Assembly: GCA_037130455.1 (NCBI GenBank)
Contig: JBAXSZ010000011.1
Span: 1 to 35,071 of the forward strand
Source: CAIMZW01 sp037130455
GTDB taxonomy: Bacteria; Actinomycetota; Actinomycetes; Nanopelagicales; Nanopelagicaceae
Length of the DNA: 35,071 nucleotides
Reading direction: 5' to 3'
Under the pieces are notes generated by a model. The model searched no databases, was not told the origin of the DNA, and worked only from the letters and a program-made list of their open reading frames with translations. Each line of letters begins with the position of its first letter. The stretch's first letter is position 1. Below are positions 8,167-15,701 of this stretch, piece by piece. A program made the position numbers and the translations under genes.

Positions 8167-8203
8167 TCTGCCTTCGAAGGTTCAAATCCTTCACCCGCCA
8201 CCA
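8167..8203 (+). repeat. tRNA-Tyr 3'-end repeat overlapping a kinase stop codon
   Basis: These 37 bases are identical to 15-51, from the variable arm to the encoded CCA. Upstream of 8167 the similarity to tRNA-Tyr is lost. The repeat marks the right edge of the island. It overlaps the last codons and the stop (8191-8193) of the PfkB-family gene on the other strand. Confidence 0.8.
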
Positions 8204-9180
8204 GCACCAAGGTCATTTACAACTTCTAGAAAGAGCTCAGCTACTCGCTGGGCATCTACATCGCCAGATCGGCCCATTTCGCAGGCGGCAGCGGCTGTGG
8301 CAACGCCGAATTGCGCCGAAACTACCCAATCGATCGTGGAGAAGTCTTGCCTTGAGTTTTGCTCTTCGCTCTTTAGGATAAATCCAGCAGCAAGTGAATC
8401 TCCAGCGCCGACGGCACTCTTAACTTTCACATAAGGGCTCTTGATAAAGGTGACCTCATTGCCGTGCGCCAGCGCTGTGCCAAGTTCTCCTGCATGAACA
8501 ATCGCGACTTTAACTCCCATCTTGCATAAAGCAAGAGCGGCACGAATTGCACGGACCTGACCATCATCATTGTTGCCTTCAAAGAAATCTTCATCTCCCG
8601 CATTAATGACGGCTTCGGCTTCATCTAAATTTGGCGAGACAATATCGACGCCGGCGTTAATAGCCATTTTCAGAGAATGTGGCGCGGTATCCATAAAAAG
8701 CATTGCACCTTTTGAATGTACAAGGTTCACCAGGTCTGAAATGAACTCTTGATCCGTGCCCATGGGGAAGCTGCCCATACACGCGACCATTTCACCTTTA
8801 TGCAGTTCTCCCGCAATCTCCGCTAAATATAAATTCCAATCTTCTCGGGTGATTATTGGGCCTTCTTCATTGATAATGGTGGTGGTTAAAGTTGCTGGCT
8901 CTACATACATGGTCGCAACTCGAACTGACCCAGGAAATGGGACAGAATGAAACGCTATTTCCTCATTTTGTAGTAAGCGGGAATACTCAACCAAATCCCG
9001 ATTGCCTAACAAAATATAGAGCGGAGCTTTCCGGTCAAGGCTTTTAGCAACTCTGGCAGCATCTATACCTTTTCCACCGGCTCGAACTTGCGCAGATTCG
9101 GTTCGCATGATGGCACCACGTTCGAAATGCGACATATGCAAAGTTCTAGAAAAGCAAGGATTCGGATTGAGGATCAGCAT
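8191..9180 (-). CDS. PfkB-family sugar (phosphate) kinase, FruK/LacC-like
   Basis: This 329-residue protein has the ribokinase/PfkB fold and most resembles 1-phosphofructokinase and tagatose-6-phosphate kinase. It starts LILNPNPCFSRTL, has AGGKGIDAARVAKSL at about residues 34-48 (substrate and hinge region) and the catalytic anion-hole motif GAGD at about 259-262. It lies downstream of the GntR gene on the same strand and probably shares its transcript, so it should phosphorylate an intermediate of the divergent operon's pathway, perhaps a ketose phosphate. No ribosome binding site precedes the chosen ATG, but the family homology begins right there. The final LGAGGG and the stop lie inside the tRNA-Tyr repeat; the full length suggests this is an ancestral convergent overlap and not a truncation. 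Confidence 0.85.
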   Translation of the reverse strand: MLILNPNPCFSRTLHMSHFERGAIMRTESAQVRAGGKGIDAARVAKSLDRKAPLYILLGNRDLVEYSRLLQNEEIAFHSVPFPGSVRVATMYVEPATLTTTIINEEGPIITREDWNLYLAEIAGELHKGEMVACMGSFPMGTDQEFISDLVNLVHSKGAMLFMDTAPHSLKMAINAGVDIVSPNLDEAEAVINAGDEDFFEGNNDDGQVRAIRAALALCKMGVKVAIVHAGELGTALAHGNEVTFIKSPYVKVKSAVGAGDSLAAGFILKSEEQNSRQDFSTIDWVVSAQFGVATAAAACEMGRSGDVDAQRVAELFLEVVNDLGAGGG

Positions 9181-9251
9181 GATGAGTAATTTACGCTCTT
9201 TTGCGAACTTGGAGGTCGCCGAGGAAATTCACCATCTGCACACAAACATAG

Positions 9252-9998
9252 CTACACAGTTCTATGAATAATAAATTGGAACTTGCCTTCTACGAAGTAG
9301 GTATCACCAGTGAATATTGGTTTCCCATTTCGTAGATAGTGGACCTGGCTCAACAAGAGATATAAACCAGATTTCGGGCGATCTCTTCCCCAACCAACCT
9401 CCGTCGAACTTATGGCATGAATTTCTGCCCGAGCCCTGACTGGGTGCTTTCGGATTGAATTCAGGGCAGTAAATACTGAGCCATTGGTCATTTTCTTAAT
9501 TACTGCAGGCGTAAGTTCGGCCACATTGAAGGTGTCGTAGGAAAATACAACGACAGTTCCGTCAGCTTTGATTGAACGCTCTATATGAAGCACATCGTCT
9601 GTTTCTGTTATTTGCAAATCTATCGCTTCCTGAGGAGTCGCTTTGCGAATGAGCGTGGAGCGAGTAACCATCTCTGCCTTATGCCCCATTTCGCGAATTG
9701 TTTGCGTGATGGAGCGCAATTCTTGCAACCCGGCGCGAACCGAATCACCGAAATCGGCGATGTATGCACCAGATCCATGTCTGATATCGATCAACCCTTG
9801 AGTTTCAAGCGAACGTAATGCAGTTCTAATAGTTACACGGGCTACGTCGTATTGGTCAGCTAATTCGAACTCGCCAGGAATCTTTCCACCGGGAAGCCAT
9901 TCGTGGCGAAGGATTCTTATTCGCAAATGGTCTCGCACTTGGTCAGCCAAAGAACCAGAGGTCTCTTTTGAAAGATTCTTCTGGAAGTCTATTGACAT
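9252..9998 (-). CDS. GntR-family regulator, HutC subfamily
   Basis: This 248-residue protein has an N-terminal winged helix (about residues 17-75; GEFELADQYDVARVTIRTAL and LIDIRHGSGAYIAD) and a C-terminal UTRA effector domain that ends IFTGDTYFVEGKFQFII. It is divergent from the mtnA-like operon, with 63 bases between the two starts. The ATG has GAGG about 8 bases upstream. A 15-base palindrome in that gap also contains the -35 hexamer of a plausible gntR promoter on the minus strand (TTGTAC, 17 bases, AATACT), which would allow autoregulation. HutC-type regulators usually sense a phosphorylated or acidic intermediate. Here that would be a product of the adjacent pathway. Confidence 0.9.
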   Translation of the reverse strand: MSIDFQKNLSKETSGSLADQVRDHLRIRILRHEWLPGGKIPGEFELADQYDVARVTIRTALRSLETQGLIDIRHGSGAYIADFGDSVRAGLQELRSITQTIREMGHKAEMVTRSTLIRKATPQEAIDLQITETDDVLHIERSIKADGTVVVFSYDTFNVAELTPAVIKKMTNGSVFTALNSIRKHPVRARAEIHAISSTEVGWGRDRPKSGLYLLLSQVHYLRNGKPIFTGDTYFVEGKFQFIIHRTV

Positions 9999-10019
9999 TT
10001 ATTTTTCCTCAAGTATTCT
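9992..10019 (+). promoter_or_regulatory. sigma70-type promoter of the mtnA-like operon
   Basis: A perfect -35 TTGACA (9992-9997) is followed after 16 bases by TATTCT (10014-10019). This predicts transcription starting near 10026, immediately before the palindrome at 10028-10042. The -35 overlaps the first codons of the divergent regulator gene. Confidence 0.55.
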
Positions 10020-10027
10020 CATCTCTA

Positions 10028-10042
10028 AGTTGTAGTACAACT
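10028..10042. promoter_or_regulatory. putative GntR/HutC operator
   Basis: AGTTGTAGTACAACT is a perfect inverted repeat of 7+7 bases around one central base. It lies in the 63-base gap between the divergent regulator and the operon. Its position just after the predicted plus-strand start and over the -35 of the predicted minus-strand promoter suits repression of both. Confidence 0.65.
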
Positions 10043-10061
10043 ATTAAGGAGTCCGAAACAG

Positions 10062-11075
10062 ATGTCAATACCCTTCAAGGTTATCGATTGGGAGAATGAA
10101 AAGTTAGTACTCCTAGATCAAACTTTGCTGCCCGCAAGCGAGGAATATCGCGCGTATGACACTGTCGAAGAATTGATTGCAGCTATTCAATTGCTGGTGG
10201 TCCGAGGCGCTCCTGCTCTAGGGGTGGCGGGGGCTTATGGCGTGGTCATTGCCATGGATCAGGCTGCGCGCGAGTCTTGGTCATCGGATAAATTTGAAGG
10301 CGCCCTAGATGCCTTACGCGATGCGCGGCCAACGGCGGTTAACCTGGCTTGGGCGGTAGAGCGAGTACGACAGGAAACAGGCAAAGGTCGCGATGCCGTT
10401 CTTGCTTTCGCACACAAATTGACCCAAGAAGATGAAGATTCCTGTAGCGGGATGGGCAATTTCGGGGCAGATTGGTTGATCCGCGAACTTGGCGAGAAGC
10501 CACTCACCCTTCTGACCCACTGCAATACCGGTTCGCTGGCGACAACTGGCACGGGAACTGCTCTAGGAGTAATACGCGAAATGAGCGCTCGTGGCTTGGT
10601 TAAAGAGGTTTACGCGGACGAAACCCGGCCGCTTCTCCAGGGGTCTCGATTGACCGCTTGGGAACTGATGAAATCGGGGATTCCCCACCGGATCCAACCG
10701 GACGGTGCTGCTGCCATGGCCATTCTCAGCGGACGAATTGATGCCGCATTAATTGGCGCCGACCGCATTGCTAGAAATGGCGACTCTGCAAACAAAATCG
10801 GTTCGCTCAGCGTTGCGCTGGCCTGTCATGAAGCCGGTATTCCGTTTCTAGTCGTCGCGCCGGAGTCCACGGTGGATAGAAATATCGAAACCGGAAAAGA
10901 CATACATATTGAAATCAGGGCCGACGAGGAACTTACTTTTTTCAAGGGTATTCAGGTAGCGCCACTGGGAACAAAGACATTCAATCCTGCCTTTGATGTA
11001 ACCCCTGCTAGATATATCAGCACAGTAGTCACCGAATTAAGAGCTTATGAAATTAAAAAAGGGGAAACACTGTGA
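10062..11075 (+). CDS. mtnA: methylthioribose-1-phosphate isomerase-like enzyme (MtnA/DrdI family)
   Basis: This 337-residue protein belongs to the eIF2B-like aldose-1-phosphate isomerase family. Visible signatures are VVRGAPALGVAGAYGV (about 47-62), the catalytic cysteine in THCNTG (Cys154), YADETRPLLQGSRLTAWEL and the catalytic aspartate in GADRIARNGDSANKIG (Asp234). The family converts 5-methylthioribose-1-phosphate, or 5-deoxyribose-1-phosphate for the DrdI branch, to the matching ribulose-1-phosphate. AAGGAG precedes the ATG. It is the first gene of the operon, and its stop overlaps the next start (GTGA). The MtnK-like kinase in the same operon would supply the aldose-1-phosphate. Which 5-substituted ribose is the true substrate is not known. 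Confidence 0.85.
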   Translation: MSIPFKVIDWENEKLVLLDQTLLPASEEYRAYDTVEELIAAIQLLVVRGAPALGVAGAYGVVIAMDQAARESWSSDKFEGALDALRDARPTAVNLAWAVERVRQETGKGRDAVLAFAHKLTQEDEDSCSGMGNFGADWLIRELGEKPLTLLTHCNTGSLATTGTGTALGVIREMSARGLVKEVYADETRPLLQGSRLTAWELMKSGIPHRIQPDGAAAMAILSGRIDAALIGADRIARNGDSANKIGSLSVALACHEAGIPFLVVAPESTVDRNIETGKDIHIEIRADEELTFFKGIQVAPLGTKTFNPAFDVTPARYISTVVTELRAYEIKKGETL

Positions 11076-13042
11076 GCCAATACCAACCGCTCCATGAACT
11101 TGTTGCGCGCTCGCAAAAATTGGGAGCCGACCAAGAGCTAGTTGTTTATGGCGGAGGAAACACGTCAAGTAAGGGCGAGATTCAGGACCACCTAGGGCGT
11201 TTGAAAAAGGTGCTTTGGGTTAAAGGTTCCGGCGCCGATATGCAATACGCGATTGATAAAGACTACCCAGGGCTTTACTTGGATGAATTGGTTGCCCTTG
11301 AAGGTTTTGAATCGATGACCGATGACATGATGGTCGATTATGTAACGCGTGCCTTAGTAGATCCAACGTCACGTCGGCCTTCGATTGAAACTTTGCTTCA
11401 TGCATTTCTGCCTGCAAAACATATTGATCACGTTCACTCTGATGCTATCTGCGCTTTGACCAACCACGAAGGTGGCGAGCAAGCAGTGCGCGAAGCACTT
11501 GGTGAGGGCTTTGCATATGTTGATTGGATGCGCCCTGGGTTTTCACTCTCCAAAGCGGTCGGTGCGTTAAAAGATTACGAAGGCGTTGTTCTGGCGCATC
11601 ACGGTCTTGTTGTTTGGGATGAAGACACTGATGTCTGCTATTCCAAGACCGGAATTAACGTCAAAAAGGCCAATGACTATTTGGATTCGCTCTCCAAGCG
11701 TCCAGTTGCCAATTTCGTCCATCACGATCTTGGCGATGAAGAGCTTAAAGATCTACTTCTGGCACTTCGCGGCAAAATTGGAAAGAAGCAAGTACTTCGA
11801 ATTGATTCTCGTCTTGCTGAAGTTGCTTCTCGTGAAGACTTACCTCAGGTTTTAGCCGCCGGTGTTGCAAGTGCGGATCACATGATGCGGATTCGTCCTA
11901 AATCTGCTGCCGTGACTCTTGGCGATGTTGATGCTGGAATTGATCAATACCGCACTGAACACCAAGCCTATTTTGCTGAGAATAAGTACTTGTTAACTCC
12001 CGGATATTCCAGTCATGGTGATGACCCCAAAGTTGTTTTAGTCCCAGGAGTTGGCGCCATAACCGGGGCAAGTACTTTGAAAGATGCAGCAATGTTGGCT
12101 GATATCGCTACTCACACACACAAAGTCGCGGCTCGAGTCAGAGATGTATTCGGGCAAGGTCGTGCGCTTCCAGCATCAGAAATATTTGGTTTCGATTACT
12201 GGCCTCTTGAACTCTTTAAATTAAAGTCAAAGCCAGCCCCCGCGCGATTCGATGGACATATTTTCATTGTTACTGGCGCCGGAAGTGGAATTGGTCGCGG
12301 AATAGCGATTGAACTTGGAAGGCTAGGAGCCAATGTGGCTCTGGCTGATATCGAAGAAGAGGGCCTGTCAGAGCTCGAAGCAATCTTTAAAGAGAATAAG
12401 AGCAACCCACCGCTACTTATTATTGGAGACCAATCCAATGAATCGGATGTCAAAGCAACCGTCACCAAAACTGTGCGACATTTTGGTGGACTTGACGGTG
12501 TAGTTATTAACGCCGGCATCGGTGTTTCAGACACTTTGGAAGAATTAGATGTTGCAAAGTGGCGTCGTGGGTTAGATATCAACCTCACCAGCGCTTTTAT
12601 GTTGACTAAAGAAGCTATGTCCACCATGCGAAAGCAAAAAATGGGTGGATCGTTAGTTTATGTTGCTAGCAAGAATGCATTTGCTCCTGGTGCCGGTTTT
12701 GGCGGCTATTCAGTATCAAAGGCAGGCATGTTGCAATTGATGCGCATCGCTGCCCTTGAAGGCGGAAGTATTGGAATTCGCTGCAATGCGGTAAACCCAG
12801 ATGCGGTATTTGATAACAGCAAGTTGTGGGCTGGTGGAATTCGCGAACAGCGCGCGGCGGCACATGGAGTTAAACCGGAAGATCTAGAAGATTTCTACGC
12901 ATCACGAAATCTCCTAAAGGCTCGAGTGAGAAGTGTCGACGTTGCGCGCAGCGTTGCTTACCTCCTCAGCGATGAATCGTCACGAACGACAGGCAGCGTT
13001 ATTGCTGTAGACGGGGGTGTGGCGGCAGCTTTCCCGCGCTAA
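11072..13042 (+). CDS. bifunctional class II aldolase / short-chain dehydrogenase (RhaD-type fusion)
   Basis: This 656-residue two-domain protein starts at GTG and is translationally coupled to mtnA. The N-terminal ~390 residues are a class II (zinc) aldolase: GGGNTS (28-32), SIETLLH with the likely catalytic Glu106, zinc ligands His120 and His122 (HVHSDA) and AHHG (about 175-178). The C-terminal part, from about residue 395, is a Rossmann short-chain dehydrogenase with TGAGSGIG, NAG and the catalytic YSVSK. Such fusions split a ketose-1-phosphate into DHAP and an aldehyde, and the second domain oxidises or reduces the aldehyde. With MtnK and MtnA this resembles the DHAP shunt for 5-substituted riboses. 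The single-chain fusion may channel a reactive aldehyde; that is inference. Confidence 0.88.
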   Translation: MSQYQPLHELVARSQKLGADQELVVYGGGNTSSKGEIQDHLGRLKKVLWVKGSGADMQYAIDKDYPGLYLDELVALEGFESMTDDMMVDYVTRALVDPTSRRPSIETLLHAFLPAKHIDHVHSDAICALTNHEGGEQAVREALGEGFAYVDWMRPGFSLSKAVGALKDYEGVVLAHHGLVVWDEDTDVCYSKTGINVKKANDYLDSLSKRPVANFVHHDLGDEELKDLLLALRGKIGKKQVLRIDSRLAEVASREDLPQVLAAGVASADHMMRIRPKSAAVTLGDVDAGIDQYRTEHQAYFAENKYLLTPGYSSHGDDPKVVLVPGVGAITGASTLKDAAMLADIATHTHKVAARVRDVFGQGRALPASEIFGFDYWPLELFKLKSKPAPARFDGHIFIVTGAGSGIGRGIAIELGRLGANVALADIEEEGLSELEAIFKENKSNPPLLIIGDQSNESDVKATVTKTVRHFGGLDGVVINAGIGVSDTLEELDVAKWRRGLDINLTSAFMLTKEAMSTMRKQKMGGSLVYVASKNAFAPGAGFGGYSVSKAGMLQLMRIAALEGGSIGIRCNAVNPDAVFDNSKLWAGGIREQRAAAHGVKPEDLEDFYASRNLLKARVRSVDVARSVAYLLSDESSRTTGSVIAVDGGVAAAFPR

Positions 13043-13054
13043 GCGAGACGGCGT

Positions 13055-13079
13055 TACTGGCTCAGCTCGTGAGCCAGTA
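13055..13079 (+). promoter_or_regulatory. intercistronic hairpin before the binding-protein gene
   Basis: TACTGGCTCA (13055-13064) pairs perfectly with TGAGCCAGTA (13070-13079) across a 5-base loop. It lies 12 bases after the aldolase/dehydrogenase stop and just before the ribosome binding site of the binding-protein gene. No T run follows, so it is more likely an mRNA-processing or stability element than a terminator. Confidence 0.6.
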
Positions 13080-13097
13080 TCAACAAGGAGGAAAACA

Positions 13098-14150
13098 ATG
13101 AAGGCAGGAAAAATTAGACTGCTTGCTGTTGCGACCGCAGCATTGGTGTTGTCCACCACTGCAGTGCAAGGCAGCCAAGCTGTTTCAAAGCCAGCGCCAT
13201 TTGACGCCGGTTTGGTCAAGATTGCTCTCGTCCAAAACTCTGGCGCAGGCGATTACTTCCAACAGTGGACTAACGGGGCGAAGAAGCAAGCAACCGCCGT
13301 TGGTTTTGACATGCAGATTTACGATGCACAAGCAGACAATGCAAAGCAAGCAACCGACATGGAAACAGCTATCGGTTCTGGCGTTGCAGGCATCATCGTT
13401 GACCACGGAAATGCCGACACCATGTGCCCAGGAATTAACAAGGCCATTGATGCTGGTATTCCAGTAGTTGTCTACGACAATGACATCCGTAAGTGCGCAC
13501 CACGTGCAGTATTTACTTCCCAGAGCGATGAAGCACTTGCTAGTGCAGTACTCGGTCAAGCAGTGAAGGATCTTGGCAAGAACAAGACCGTTGGCTATGT
13601 CAACGTATTGGGTATTGCACCTCTAGATCGTCGCCACGTTGTATGGCAAGCCACGAAGAAGGCCCAAAACTGGACCCAGAAGTTCTTTGTTGGCAAGTTC
13701 ACCAACTCGGTAGCAACAGATAACGCTCAATTAGTGGATGCCGCCCTTAAGGCCAATCCAAAGATTGCTGCAATCTTCGCTCCATATGATGAATTAGCAA
13801 AGGGAACCATCTCTGCTATCTATCAGAACAAGCTTCAGAGCAAGATCAAGGTTTACGGAATTGACATTTCTAATGCCGATATCGAAATCATGACCAAAGC
13901 TGGAAGCCCATGGACAGCTACTGCCGGAACCGATCCAAACGCTATCGGCGCTGGAGTAACTCGTGTAATGGCTCTGAAGATTGCCGGACAGCAAGCAACT
14001 AACGTTGTTTCTTTCCCTGGTGTATTGATCACCGCCAAGTTCCTAAAAGATAACAAGATCAAGAACATGGTTGATCTTCGCGCAAAGCTTCCTTCATTGA
14101 GCATGTCGAAGGCTGCTTCTGCCGCTTGGATTCCAGCAGTAACGTTTTAA
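13098..14150 (+). CDS. sugar ABC transporter substrate-binding protein, RbsB type
   Basis: I chose the ATG at 13098 because AAGGAGG lies 6 bases upstream and a Sec signal peptide starts there (MKAGKIRLL, hydrophobic core, cleavage probably after GSQA). The resulting protein has 350 residues. The mature part is a type 4 periplasmic-binding-protein fold: KIALVQNSGAGDYFQQWTNG, AGIIVDHGNADTMCPGINKA, VVVYDNDI and AAIFAPYDELAKG. RbsB-type proteins bind pentoses, furanose sugars, autoinducer-2 or nucleoside-like ligands. It is followed by a fused double ATPase and one permease gene, the CUT2 arrangement. Operon context suggests a ribose-like ligand acted on by the kinase and isomerase. Confidence 0.9.
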   Translation: MKAGKIRLLAVATAALVLSTTAVQGSQAVSKPAPFDAGLVKIALVQNSGAGDYFQQWTNGAKKQATAVGFDMQIYDAQADNAKQATDMETAIGSGVAGIIVDHGNADTMCPGINKAIDAGIPVVVYDNDIRKCAPRAVFTSQSDEALASAVLGQAVKDLGKNKTVGYVNVLGIAPLDRRHVVWQATKKAQNWTQKFFVGKFTNSVATDNAQLVDAALKANPKIAAIFAPYDELAKGTISAIYQNKLQSKIKVYGIDISNADIEIMTKAGSPWTATAGTDPNAIGAGVTRVMALKIAGQQATNVVSFPGVLITAKFLKDNKIKNMVDLRAKLPSLSMSKAASAAWIPAVTF

Positions 14151-14195
14151 TCTAAAAAATAGATCCAAATAACTAAGAGTTGAAGAGGTGAATTG

Positions 14196-15701
14196 ATGAA
14201 GAAGTCACTTGAGATTCGATCTGTTCGAAAATCATTTGGCAGCAATGAGGTACTGAAAGGTATTTCATTCCGGATTGAGCCAGGAGAGATTGTTTCACTC
14301 CTTGGAGCGAACGGTGCTGGCAAATCGACTTTGATCAAGATTCTCTCAGGTGCCTTCACAGAATTTGATGGGGAGATCCTTATAAACGATCAGCCCGCAA
14401 ATATCAGTTCACCTCTTCAAGCTCGCTCGCAAGGAATTGAAACAGTTCACCAAAAGATCAATGAAGGAATCATCGCTGGATTAACGGTTGCAGAAAATCT
14501 ACTTTTTGATCGAATTGCTCTGGGGGAGATTTCCCGGCTTGCTTCACCATCGAAAATGGTTCGAGAAGCTCGCAATGTCATGAAGTCTTTGGATTTGGAT
14601 TGGGATGATTCAATCCTGAAAGACGATGTATTCAATCTTGGAATCGCCGATCAACAACTTCTCCTTTTGGCTCGAGCTCTATCGCATAGCCCAGCCTTAC
14701 TTATCCTGGATGAACCAACTTCGGCTCTTTCTAACGCAGAAGTTTCCCGGCTCTTCACCATTATTCAAAAATTGAGGGCCGATGGCGTGGCAATTCTTTA
14801 TGTTTCACATCGCTTAGGTGAAATCGAAGAACTTGCGGACCGCCTAGTTGTATTGCGCGATGGCGTCATTCAATCCATCCAAAATAAGCCATTTGAGTGG
14901 GCAGATGCCTTGCATGACATGCTCGGCATGGACCTTCGCGACTCCCAATTTGGAATCGAAGAAGAACGAGGTACCGAAGTCTTGCTTTCTATAACAGATG
15001 CCCAGATCTTTGATGAAAGCAAGCCATGGTCGATCGGAATCCGCAGCGGTGAAGTCACTGGGGTAATTGGTTTGCTAGGGGCGGGCAAGAGTGAACTGGC
15101 GCGGGCGCTATTTGGTGCCGATAAATTAAAGGGCGGAACCTTAGAATTTTTAGGCCAAGCTTTTAAGCCCAATACCCCATTAGATGCGATTCGCCATGGG
15201 ATATTTTTGATCTCCGAAGATCGTGCCCGCGATGGAATACTGGAAAATTGGTCGATTTCAAATACCACCAGCCTGCCATTCTTAAAGAAAATTGCTTCTG
15301 GAAAGATCCTCAATTTCAACAAAGAAACTGAGTTGGCAACCACTTTGATTGAGCGCCTTCGGGTAGTCACCGAATCCCATAAGTCCACTGTGGATTCGCT
15401 CTCAGGTGGAAACCAACAAAAAGTCATGGTGGGTCGCTGGTTGGTTCAAAATTCCCGACTGTTGCTCTTGGATGAACCTTTCAGAGGTGTTGATATTGGC
15501 GCACGGCGGGAAATCGCCCAACAAATCCGAGATTTAGTAAAGGCTGGCAATGGCGCCGTTATTTTCTCCTCCGATATTGATGAGATTTTAGAGTCGGCCG
15601 ACCGGGTATTAATCATGGTCGAAGGTGACGTTAAGTTTGATAGTTATCTATCGGAAACATCCCGAAATGAAATAATCAAGAAAATGTCGGAGGTAGCATG
15701 A
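14196..15701 (+). CDS. sugar ABC transporter ATP-binding protein, RbsA type (two ABC domains)
   Basis: This ~501-residue protein contains two ATPase halves. The first has Walker A GANGAGKST, a degenerate signature (LGIADQQLLLLARAL) and Walker B LLILDEPTSAL. The second has a degenerate Walker A (GLLGAGKSE), signature LSGGNQQKVMVGRW and LLLLDEPFRGVD. One competent and one degenerate site is usual for RbsA/MglA-type CUT2 importers. I prefer ATG 14196, with AGAGGTG upstream, over the TTG one codon earlier. The stop overlaps the start of the permease gene. Confidence 0.93.
   Translation: MKKSLEIRSVRKSFGSNEVLKGISFRIEPGEIVSLLGANGAGKSTLIKILSGAFTEFDGEILINDQPANISSPLQARSQGIETVHQKINEGIIAGLTVAENLLFDRIALGEISRLASPSKMVREARNVMKSLDLDWDDSILKDDVFNLGIADQQLLLLARALSHSPALLILDEPTSALSNAEVSRLFTIIQKLRADGVAILYVSHRLGEIEELADRLVVLRDGVIQSIQNKPFEWADALHDMLGMDLRDSQFGIEEERGTEVLLSITDAQIFDESKPWSIGIRSGEVTGVIGLLGAGKSELARALFGADKLKGGTLEFLGQAFKPNTPLDAIRHGIFLISEDRARDGILENWSISNTTSLPFLKKIASGKILNFNKETELATTLIERLRVVTESHKSTVDSLSGGNQQKVMVGRWLVQNSRLLLLDEPFRGVDIGARREIAQQIRDLVKAGNGAVIFSSDIDEILESADRVLIMVEGDVKFDSYLSETSRNEIIKKMSEVA

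Noticed and set aside
1..8203. CRISPR array suggested by the repeated ~40-50 base units
   Set aside because: Spacing is highly uneven (23, about 6600 and 1400 bases) and the repeats are clearly tRNA-Tyr 3' ends; no cas genes are present.
9182..9271. Plus-strand 29-codon frame between the kinase and regulator genes, starting ATG
   Set aside because: It has no ribosome binding site, overlaps the end of the regulator gene and has no recognisable motif; a chance frame or gene remnant is as likely.
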